A stretch of 12,361 nucleotides of DNA, from positions 1 to 12,361 of the forward strand of contig DAOUQK010000066.1 of assembly GCA_030625695.1 (NCBI GenBank), read 5' to 3'. How positions within the stretch are numbered: position 1 is the stretch's first letter; each line of letters starts with the position of its first letter. The DNA comes from Paracoccaceae bacterium (lineage in GTDB: Bacteria; Pseudomonadota; Alphaproteobacteria; Rhodobacterales; Rhodobacteraceae). Both the position numbers and the translations under genes were made by a program. Below are positions 1 to 7,000 of the stretch, in pieces. Below the pieces are notes generated by a model, which worked only from the letters and a program-made list of their open reading frames with translations, was not told the origin of the DNA and did not search any database.

Positions 1-123
1 ACTGTTCGCAGCTACATGAAACAGGTTTTGGCGAAAACAGGAACACACAAACAAAGCGAACTGATCTCGTTGTATTTCAGTTCGACCCTGCCGATTAGCG
101 CCGACCTGAAGGTGTCCATCTGA
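1..123 (+). CDS. LuxR-family transcriptional regulator, C-terminal end (5' partial)
   Basis: Reading frame 1 is open from the first base to a TGA at 121-123 and gives 40 residues beginning TVRSYMKQVLAKTGTHKQSE. This matches the recognition helix and last helix of the LuxR/GerE DNA-binding domain, whose usual form is TVRxHLKxIxxKTGxxxQxELV. The rest of the HTH and any sensor domain lie outside the window, so the signal it answers to is unknown. About 17 residues follow the domain, a short tail normal for the family. The gene converges on the GFA-family gene with about 85 bases between the stops; I see no clear terminator there. The identification rests on one short motif, but the match is close and the frame ends cleanly. 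Confidence 0.8.
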   Translation, partial: TVRSYMKQVLAKTGTHKQSELISLYFSSTLPISADLKVSI

Positions 124-208
124 CGCGCTGCCCGCGAAGGGACAATAGTTATGTTTAGAAGCCTCGAAATAGATTTCACCGCGGATACGCCATGTCCTCT
201 GCTTTCTT

Positions 209-715
209 TCAAGAAATCTTTATGCCAGCGGATTCTTCTACCTTTGCCAGACGTTCCATGCTCTCGGGCGACCAGGTCTCTTTGAATTCATAAAACACTT
301 CGACCCTCCGGTCGTCCTCTGGAAGAATGACCCATGGCTGTTTTGAACACGTAAAAATATGCACATCCGGCGGCATTTGGTCCGGGTCATCAAGCGTGCC
401 GACGCGAATGAACCGGATATGTTTACGTAGGCCGCCCATATTATAGTGGCTCCAAACGGCAACCTTGCATTTGGCGCAGCGGATAATGTCCTGACCGGTA
501 CCACTGGGTGTCGGAACTGTAATTTCCTCAACTTTTCCCGATATAAGCTCCACGCGATCGGCCTCAAACAAGGCGTTGATTGCAAAGGCGGAACCTGAGT
601 TTTTTTGACAGCCACGGCAATGACAGCCATGTACGATCAATGGTTCCGAGGCTATCTGATAACGCACTTGGCCGCATGTGCAGCCACCATCTCTTGTCAG
701 GGAATTGTTGCTCAT
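209..715 (-). CDS. GFA (CENP-V/glutathione-dependent formaldehyde-activating) family zinc protein
   Basis: This 168-residue protein has the full cysteine set of the GFA fold: CxC at C12/C14 (CTCGQVRY), CxCxxC at C31/C33/C36 (CHCRGCQKNSGSAF) and CxxC at C80/C83 (CAKC). These ligands bind two structural zinc ions in the family. The C-terminal HIFTCSKQPWV stretch (119-129) is also characteristic, although most homologues have Arg where C123 stands. Family members are named after Gfa, reported to help form S-hydroxymethylglutathione from formaldehyde and glutathione; for most of them the reaction is unproven, so the substrate is open. The start is supported by GAGGA seven or so bases upstream of the ATG. 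It lies downstream of the globin gene on the same strand, after 234 bases. Two broken paralogues lie nearby (1498-1665 and 3536-3631), and this is the only intact copy. Confidence 0.9.
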   Translation of the reverse strand: MSNNSLTRDGGCTCGQVRYQIASEPLIVHGCHCRGCQKNSGSAFAINALFEADRVELISGKVEEITVPTPSGTGQDIIRCAKCKVAVWSHYNMGGLRKHIRFIRVGTLDDPDQMPPDVHIFTCSKQPWVILPEDDRRVEVFYEFKETWSPESMERLAKVEESAGIKIS

Positions 716-949
716 GGCGTCCTCTATTTTTTGTTTCCGCTTAAAGACAGCGTGCCGGGGTTGCGAATTCCTCGAAAGGAACCCACTTTAGTTTCCACTG
801 ATTGGTTTAAACCCTCCGTCTTCCAGACGGAAAAAGAAACCCATATTTGCGCCGTAGGCGCTCATTTGAAAAAGAACAGTTTCAACTGCTCCTGTTGATC
901 CCACCAGTTTGAGCTGGTGGTGGTTTAGTATTCTGGCAAAAGGCACATA
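716..949. other. hairpin-rich intergenic region between globin and GFA genes
   Basis: No convincing gene lies in these 234 bases. They hold several perfect palindromes: GGTTTAAACC at 804-813, TCCGTCT-tcc-AGACGGA at 815-831, GCGCC-gta-GGCGC near 849-861, TTGAAA-N8-TTTCAA at 866-885 and CCACCAG-tttgag-CTGGTGG at 901-920. The last is not followed by a T run on either strand. The region should hold the 3' end of the globin transcript and the promoter of the GFA gene. I cannot point to a clear -35/-10 pair. Confidence 0.5.
868..891 (-). terminator. possible weak intrinsic terminator after the globin gene
   Basis: Read on the minus strand, GAGCAGT-TGAA-ACTGTTC can form a seven-pair stem with one G-T pair and a four-base loop. 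It is followed directly by TTTTTC. It lies about 60 bases beyond the globin stop. The stem is poor in GC, so termination may be weak. The same bases contain TTGAAA-N8-TTTCAA (866-885), which could instead be a protein-binding palindrome. Confidence 0.35.
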
Positions 950-1318
950 TTACGCGGTCACAATATCCGCCTTGAGGCTTTCAAGAAAGGCCATCACCTC
1001 GCCACCTTCATCCGGGCCAACACCCATATCACCGGCAACTTTCACCACGATCTCGATGAACCGGGTCCAGTCGGCTTCGGTGATCCCCATGCCCTGATGG
1101 GTAAGTGCCATGTCGCGACCTTTATAGTACATTTGCCCACCGGTTTCCTTGACGAAATAGTCGATCAGGAGCTGAAGCTCTCGCGCATTACGGTCTTCGC
1201 CGCGATTGGTCCAGAAACGCCCCAAAAGGTCGTCCTTTCGTGCCAGACCCACGACAGTGGTTGAGAACATTGCAAGCCCGTCGTAACCGCCGAGCCGTGA
1301 GTATAGAGTATCAGTCAT
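950..1318 (-). CDS. Group I truncated haemoglobin (TrHbN type)
   Basis: This 122-residue haem protein matches the usual length and pattern of group I truncated globins (2/2 fold). The N-terminal LYSRLGG (5-11) is the pre-A/A helix signature. The proximal haem ligand is very probably H74, in ALTHQGMGITEADW (71-84), and a helix rich in valine and isoleucine follows. These proteins bind O2 and NO, and several detoxify NO by oxidising it to nitrate; whether this one does is inference. The frame stays open upstream to 1501, but that extension has no globin character. The ATG at 1316-1318 has AAGGAA nine bases upstream and gives the family start MTDTLYSRLGG. A truncated GFA gene lies upstream and an intact GFA gene downstream on the same strand. 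Confidence 0.92.
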   Translation of the reverse strand: MTDTLYSRLGGYDGLAMFSTTVVGLARKDDLLGRFWTNRGEDRNARELQLLIDYFVKETGGQMYYKGRDMALTHQGMGITEADWTRFIEIVVKVAGDMGVGPDEGGEVMAFLESLKADIVTA

Positions 1319-1389
1319 TTTTGAAATTTCCTTATGTTGAGTTGCAGATTTCGGGGCCCGTTCCGTTTGGGAAGCGCAAGCCCTCTGTC

Positions 1390-1420
1390 CCCACCGACAG
1401 CCGTTGGGTCTGTCGGTGGG
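1390..1420. repeat. perfect 11-bp inverted repeat in the globin leader
   Basis: CCCACCGACAG (1390-1400) and CTGTCGGTGGG (1410-1420) are exact reverse complements separated by nine bases. The element lies about 70 bases upstream of the globin ATG and 78 bases past the stop of the truncated GFA gene. On neither strand is it followed by a T run, so it is not a standard intrinsic terminator. It could be an operator for a dimeric regulator, a 5'-leader hairpin, or a factor-assisted end of the upstream transcript. Confidence 0.6.
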
Positions 1421-1497
1421 ATGGTCTGGCAAAGATGACGCCTTTGAAAAGCCGAATATGGATAGGTACTGAAACAGCCGCTTTGGTGGTGGACCGA

Positions 1498-1665
1498 TCA
1501 CGCGATCGTTACTTCAACCGTTGAAGGCGTTTCACCGCGACAGCCTGAGTTTTTCTGACAGCTGTGGCAATGACAGCAGTGAATGACCAGGGGTTCCGGC
1601 TTCACTTTATAGCGTACTTGGCCGCAGGTGCGGTCACCTTCACAGTGTTCAAACTCTTCAGACAC
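1498..1665 (-). pseudogene. GFA-family gene, truncated to its first third
   Basis: A GTG at 1663-1665 with AAGGAGG just upstream opens a 55-codon frame ending in TGA at 1498-1500. Residues 14-41 run TCGQVRYK...EPLVIHCCHCHSCQKNSG and align closely with residues 13-41 of the intact GFA protein at 209-715, keeping the CHCxxC zinc ligands. After NSG the alignment stops, and 14 unrelated residues (CRGETPSTVEVTIA) precede the stop. The second zinc site and the C-terminal half are missing. The DNA identity to the intact gene also ends there, at CCTGAGT on the plus strand. A deletion or partial duplication explains this best. The good ribosome site suggests the fragment may still be translated. It sits 57 bases after the exported-protein gene. 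Confidence 0.8.
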
Positions 1666-1722
1666 TGGGCCTCCTTATTAGGATTTTCCGCAGCAAATCT
1701 GGGCGACTGTGACAGGCCGACA

Positions 1723-2295
1723 TCAATCCGGCGCTGCTTTTTCTTCCACCGGAACCATGACATGCCACAAGGGTGTGTCGTCCCACATGACATAGGCACC
1801 GCCCACGAAAGGATCGCGTGGCAGGTTTGCTACCAAATCCCGGTTTGGGAACAACATCATCAAATGTGGCCCATCCTGTACCCAGACACCCCCGTCATTC
1901 GGGTCAGTTGCCATGGGATTGTCGTTGTTCACCATCGCATCGCCCTGAAGCATGTAGGAAACGCCTATGACATCGGTTGAAAACTCTGAGCCGGACGCAA
2001 CAGAGGCCATCCATTTCATCCAGACAGGATCATTGCACATGGGGTGTTTGTCTCCGGGGATCAAACCAACGCCAGGAAGGCATACCCATTCATTGCTGCC
2101 CTCTCTGAGGATCGTTCCGTCCACGTCCATAATGGTCGCGTTGGCGCTGATGTCCGAGGGAGCAGCCAATATAGCCCTAGCTATTTTTTCTGCGTCCGAC
2201 TCGGCCATAGCGGGACCCGCCAATCCACTAACCGCAAAAAAAGCGAGCGCAACGCCGATGGCTTTCTTGTTGAAATATCCCAGCCCAATTCCCAT
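1723..2295 (-). CDS. Exported protein of unknown function
   Basis: The 190-residue product has an N-terminal signal peptide: KK at 10-11, a hydrophobic core to about residue 27 and an AMA cleavage motif ending at A31. The mature protein of about 159 residues is therefore periplasmic or secreted. It contains two cysteines (C72, C87), a DPNDGGVWVQDGPHLMM segment (131-147) and a tryptophan-rich end with VMWDDTPLWHVMVPV (169-183). I do not recognise a named family and assign no activity. The start ATG at 2293-2295 has AAGGAG eight bases upstream; an overlapping ATG five bases earlier is out of frame. It heads the minus-strand series that continues with the GFA fragment and the globin, and it diverges from the LysR gene, a layout in which the LysR protein often controls its neighbour. 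Confidence 0.85.
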   Translation of the reverse strand: MGIGLGYFNKKAIGVALAFFAVSGLAGPAMAESDAEKIARAILAAPSDISANATIMDVDGTILREGSNEWVCLPGVGLIPGDKHPMCNDPVWMKWMASVASGSEFSTDVIGVSYMLQGDAMVNNDNPMATDPNDGGVWVQDGPHLMMLFPNRDLVANLPRDPFVGGAYVMWDDTPLWHVMVPVEEKAAPD

Positions 2296-2454
2296 ATCAT
2301 GTTCTCCTTTTTAAAATTAATCAGATGTAATTCGTCAGACGGCGCACCAACTGGGGGTTGAATGATTGCCTGTGATATTTATGATCGAGTTTCACTCCAC
2401 AGTCCGCACTGGCGGCATGCTAAAATATTTCATCCAGAAGATACGTCCATCGGC

Positions 2455-2470
2455 GAATATTGTTATATTC
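2455..2470. promoter_or_regulatory. palindrome in the divergent exported protein/LysR promoter region
   Basis: GAATAT-tgtt-ATATTC is a perfect inverted repeat with a four-base spacer. It lies in the 244-base divergent region, 70 bases before the LysR start and 160 bases before the exported-protein start. It is AT-rich and of the size bound by LysR-type dimers, though it does not fit the T-N11-A rule exactly. A role as autoregulatory or target operator is inference from position. Confidence 0.4.
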
Positions 2471-2539
2471 ACTTGAGTTTTCGGTAATGTCAGGTCATTT
2501 GTTCTTTGGGTGTGTAAAGCCTAACTTTAGGATGAACAT

Positions 2540-3475
2540 GTGAAAACCTCACATCTCAACGCCCTACGCGCCCTGGAGGCGGCCCTGCGGACCGGTAGCT
2601 TTCGCGCGGCATCGGACGAGCTTGGCGTCACCACAGCGGCTGTGGGACAACAGATTCGCGGGCTTGAGCAGTACGTCGGACGACAACTTTTTATTCGCAA
2701 ACCTTCCGGGGTTGTCCCTACCGAAACTGCCCGCAGGGTAGCAGCAGAACTGACAGTCGGCTTCGGATCGATCAGCTCCGTTCTGTCGGGGCTACAACGG
2801 CCCGGATCTGACAACCGTCTTTCCTTGTCGATGAGTCTGGCAATCGTGGAGCGCTGGCTGACTCCGCGACTGTCACAGTTCTACGCCATCTGCGATCAGG
2901 TCGACCTACGAATTGATACGACGCACCGTCTGGTCAACTTGCAGTCTGATGAGTTCGACTTTGTCATCCGTTTCGGGCCGACGCCTGATGTTTCGCTAGA
3001 GAGTGTATTCCTGTTCGACGGATGCGTTGTTCCGGTTTGCACGCCCAAGTTCGCGATCAAATACGACCTGTCGGAGGACACCAAGTCTCTCGATGGCATT
3101 CCGGTCATTCACGTCAAAGACGAGACCACCGATCCGGGATGGTTGAATTGGGCAGGCTGGAGCAAAAAGTACGGGGTCGAGTATCGAGAGCGATCAGCTA
3201 TTCCGGAGTTCCCACGTCTTAGTTCCGGGCTGGGAGGTGCCAAGGAAGGCCTTGGGATTGTTCTGTGCGGAATGGTCGAGTCGTATTCGGCCCTGGCTGA
3301 CGGCTCGATGATCATGCCATTCGGGAGCAGTTCGGCAACGCGGTCGGAATTCTCATATCGACTTGTGTCATTACGGGATCGAACACGCTCCAAAACGCAA
3401 GACGCTTTCGTAAACTGGATGGCCGCGCAGGCGGAGGCCTACCGACACGACGTTCGGAGTCTTCTGGGTGGGTGA
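2540..3475 (+). CDS. LysR-family transcriptional regulator, GcvA-like
   Basis: The protein has 311 residues, the normal LysR length. Residues 3-62 form the winged helix-turn-helix: LNALRALEAALRTGSFRAAS followed by ELGVTTAAVGQQIRGLE and the wing LFIRKPSGVVPTE. AVGQQIRGLE in place of the common AVSxxIRxLE is typical of the GcvA-like branch. Residues from about 92 to 300 form the periplasmic-binding-like effector domain, with DFVIRFGPTPD (138-148). The start is GTG at 2540-2542, with AGGA eight to ten bases upstream; nearby ATG codons at 2532 and 2538 run straight into TGA. The effector is unknown. The likely target is the divergent exported-protein gene, itself, or both. No gene follows closely, and a decayed GFA copy begins about 60 bases later. 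Confidence 0.92.
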   Translation: MKTSHLNALRALEAALRTGSFRAASDELGVTTAAVGQQIRGLEQYVGRQLFIRKPSGVVPTETARRVAAELTVGFGSISSVLSGLQRPGSDNRLSLSMSLAIVERWLTPRLSQFYAICDQVDLRIDTTHRLVNLQSDEFDFVIRFGPTPDVSLESVFLFDGCVVPVCTPKFAIKYDLSEDTKSLDGIPVIHVKDETTDPGWLNWAGWSKKYGVEYRERSAIPEFPRLSSGLGGAKEGLGIVLCGMVESYSALADGSMIMPFGSSSATRSEFSYRLVSLRDRTRSKTQDAFVNWMAAQAEAYRHDVRSLLGG

Positions 3476-3535
3476 CATTGGGCACCTAAGGTTCTGGATG
3501 AGAATGATGTCTTCCTCGGTAGGAAGGCCGCAAAA

Positions 3536-3631
3536 GGGGGATGCGCTTGCGGCACGGTGCGCTATTGAATGACCAACGGTCGCATGTTCGTCCATTGCTG
3601 ACACTGCCGCTGGTGCAAACGTGAACTCGGA
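3536..3631 (+). pseudogene. GFA-family gene relic with two in-frame stop codons
   Basis: One frame reads GGCACGTVRY, stop, MTNGRMFVHC, stop, HCRWCKRELG. This is the N-terminal zinc region of a GFA-family protein, usual form GxCxCGxVRYxxxGxPxxVHxCHCxxCQxxxG. The second TGA (3599-3601) stands where the cysteine or glycine before CHC belongs, and the first (3566-3568) follows VRY. A possible original start, ATG at 3498 or 3504-3507, is now in another frame, which implies an indel as well. Beyond residue 32 nothing GFA-like can be followed. It is the third GFA-related sequence in the window and lies on the opposite strand to the other two. Its RWCKRE motif differs from theirs, so it is a separate paralogue rather than a recent copy. 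Confidence 0.75.
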
Positions 3632-4021
3632 CATCGCCACCTCGAGATAATGCGATCTGGGGTCTGTTGACGACCTGCGTCGGTGTATTTCCTGGGTTCC
3701 CGGAATTTCGCGCATATCGGGGTCAGTATTGAGCAATTTGGCGGGCATCTCATCACGCGGCCTGTTCCCATGCACATTCGACGCGAAAGATGTTCGACCT
3801 CTCATTCGGAGGGCAATTTCTGCGAGCGCAGCACGTTGTTTTCCCGCAGAATCGTCGGATTTCGGTGGTTCGCTGCAGATGCCAACAGGAAGGCAAGATT
3901 TTCCGAAAGCGGCCATTCTTTGGGAAATTACCAGTCTGGTCACCCAAATTCTGCACCGCGAACTCTTCTGACATTTGACCCTATTGGGATTGGCTCCAAT
4001 CTGCTGTTGCAGATATTTCGG
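3632..4021. other. 390-base stretch without a recognisable gene
   Basis: Open frames exist on both strands, but none gives a protein I recognise, none has a good ribosome site, and they overlap one another. It probably contains the degenerated remainder of the GFA relic plus unrelated DNA. A GATTGG-ct-CCAATC palindrome at 3988-4001, about 20 bases beyond the cyclase stop on the minus strand, lacks a T run and is at best a weak 3'-end hairpin. Confidence 0.5.
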
Positions 4022-7000
4022 TTATTGCAACTCGTTCATCAACCCTTTGGCTTCAATCAAATCGGGAGTACCAAAACCTTCTGTAAACCAGCCGTAAAGG
4101 GGGGAGAGAAGTTGGCGGGCCTCGCTTTCCTTACCAAGCTTGTGCCAGAATCGGCCGAGACTCGTCGTTGCCCTTAGCTGCAAACTTCGTGCTTCTTGTT
4201 CGCGGGCGATCTCTAATGCGCGTTGGTAGGTGGCCTCGATTTCCTTGATCGCAGCACCATCCTGCTCCATCAAGGCCCCCTTCAAGCGCACCGTTTCTGC
4301 CTGCCAGCGGGTCTCGCCCGTTTGCCTGATAAGAGCCTCAGCTTCTACAATAACTTCCAACCCGTCACTAATTTTGTTGGCGCGGTACAGTGCGTCGGCA
4401 AGGAGTGCCAAAAAATAGGGGCGACGCATGCCCGTACCCGTCGATTGCCAGGCGGTCAGGCCTTCGCGGATTTGTGCTATTCCGAGATCACTTTCGCCGC
4501 CAGTTGCGGTCGCCCAACCAAGAAGTACGGTTGCCTGGGCCTGAAAACTCTCAAACCCATTTTGTTCGCACATGGTGATGGCGGCTTGCGCCTGGATACT
4601 CACGATGTCGGCCTCCAGACGATATTGATGGACCTGGGCCACGAAATAATGGGCCATGGCCAAGCTGAAAGGGTGGGATATTTTTTTGGCCAACGACACT
4701 CCGTCCTCGGCATTTTTTATTGCCTGCTCTGGGTATCCCAGTAAATAAAGGGCCTCGGATGCAGTGGTCTTGGCACAAACCCCCGGATCATGCCCCCCAT
4801 AGGTGAAAGCGTGGTTCCGGTGCTTTTCGATATCATATAGCGCATCGCCTTCTATCAAATGGTTTCGGCATGCGGAATTGTTTCCGACAAATAGTTGCGT
4901 CGTCCAGGCCGCATGATGGGCCTGCAAAACATAATCCACATTGTCCTTCTGTCTTTCAGCCAGAGACAAAACTTCGTTTGTTGCCGTTTGCGCCGAATCA
5001 ATTTGACCGCGTTGTTGATAAACCAGCCACAGACCCCAGGCAGCCTGAAACGAAAGAGCTGCTTCGCCAACAGATTGGCAAAGTTCTTTGGCCCGTAAAT
5101 ACATCTCTTCGGCTTCTACCGCAGCCAGACCTTTTGTCGACATCAGAGCAGGTCCTAGCGCCAGACAGAAATCAAGTTCTTGCACATTTTTTTCAACGCT
5201 CGGCGGTTGCTCGGTCAGTATCGCGAGCCCAGTAGTCAGGTGAACGATTGCTTCCTGGTTGGCGGAACGCTCGATAGCCTGTTGACCCGCCCTGTACCAA
5301 TATGGCACCGACTTTTCTGCCAATCCTGCTTCGGTATAGTGGTGAGCCATCAGTTCCGGCTGACTTTGCACCAAATCCACAAACTGGCTTTCCAGTGTTT
5401 CTGCTACGCATTGATGAAGGATCTGACGTTGCCGCTTTAGCAGCGATTGATAGGCCACGCCCTGCACCAGCGCATGCTTGAAAGTGTAAATGGTATCTGG
5501 CGGTACGCCGCGTCGCGACACCAGTTCAGAACGGGCCATCAAATCAAGGGCATCGGCAAGTTCGTTGTCGGGACGATCCGCCACTGCCGACAGCAGATCA
5601 TGCCCAAAGTCCCGCCCTATTACTGCGCTGATTTGAGCAATCTCCTTAACTTCTCCCAAGCGATCCAGTCGCGCCATCAGAGAGTCATGGAGCGTTTCAG
5701 GAATATCCGCTGTACCAGCTTCGCCTACTGTTTCCGCAACCGAACGTGTAAGTTCTTCGACATACAATGGCACTCCGTCAGCACGTGCCACGATCTGGTT
5801 GATGATTTCGTCTGAAAAAGCAGCGCCGCCGGACGCGTGGATGATCTTCTTACCCTGGGCGCGGCTTAGCCGGTTCAAGGTTATCGACGTGACGTATGAC
5901 TGCACCACACCGGACTGAGATTTCTGCAGCCGGTCAGTTACCAATATCAGCACCGGGGCATCAGTGACATGATGAGCCAGTTGCTCCAGAAATTCCCGCG
6001 TGGTCGGATCTATCCAGTGGGCGTCTTCCACCACGAAAAGCACCGGCCTTATGCGCGCCAATGCCAGTACCTGATTCAAGAGTACTTTCGTTATGCCCTC
6101 GCGGCGTCGTTGAGGGGTCAGGTCAAGTTTTCCATAGCGTTTGTCACCGGGCAAAGACAGTAAAACTGCGAACCAGGGGGCATCCGCCCTGATATCCTGT
6201 CCTGACACGCGCAAAAGATTTTCCAACTTATCCAATCTAGTATCGACGGTGTCGGTGCTGATGAATTTTGCAGCCTGTTCAATGCGGCGAATGATCGGGA
6301 AATAGGCGCTGTTGGTGTGATGTGGTGAACAGTGATAACGCAAACTGAAATGATCACTTTCGGCAATGGAATCCAGCAGCGCCCGGACAATGCGGGACTT
6401 GCCGATGCCCGCCTCGCCGGATAATTCCACGACCTGGCTCTCACCCTCTTTTGCCAGTTCCCATCGTTCCAGCAGCAATCCTAATTCATGTTCCCGACCG
6501 ACAAAAGACGCAGGCGTAACGCCCAGCCTCGTTTCAAAGCGGTTTTCTACTGTGTTACTACTTGTGACCCGCCACGCAGGAACAGGTTCGGAAAATCCCT
6601 TAAGATCATGCGCGCCAAGCGACTCCCATTCGAATACTGAACCGATTACCCGGTGGGTATTCTCACTGACAACTACGTCACCGGGTTCAGCCAGGCCTTG
6701 CAAACGCGCCGCGAGATTCGGGGTTTGCCCGGTTACCGCCTTGGCTTCACGACCGGACTTTCCCACCAAATCACCGACCACAACTATTCCGGTGGCGATA
6801 CCGACGCGCGCTTCCAGCGTCGCGTTATTATGTATCGTCAGTTTTTCGACCTCCGTGATCGCGTCCAAGCCCGCGCGCACGGCCCGTTCTGCCTGATCCT
6901 CATAGGCCTGCGGCCAGCCGAAATAGGTAAGCACACCGTCACCCAGATACTTTGCAATGTGCCCGCCATAACGTGTCACCGCACCCGCCACAGCGTCCTG

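Noticed and set aside
12..212. 66-codon minus-strand frame at the left edge
   Set aside because: It uses a TTG start, has no recognisable content and lies antisense to the LuxR C-terminus, which explains the sequence better.
901..920. CCACCAG/CTGGTGG hairpin as intrinsic terminator of the globin gene
   Set aside because: The stem is good, but neither strand has a T run after it; the weaker hairpin at 868-891 fits better.
1319..1501. 61-residue N-terminal extension of the globin frame
   Set aside because: It is rich in Pro and Arg with no globin similarity and contains the 11-bp inverted repeat. The internal ATG at 1318 has a good ribosome site and the family start.
3371..3943. 190-codon minus-strand frame over the end of LysR and the gap
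   Set aside because: Part is antisense to LysR and part antisense to the GFA relic. The composition is not protein-like in any family I know and no ribosome site is seen.
6366..6896. 176-codon plus-strand frame inside the cyclase gene
   Set aside because: Serine/arginine-rich shadow of the cyclase and ATPase codons on the opposite strand.
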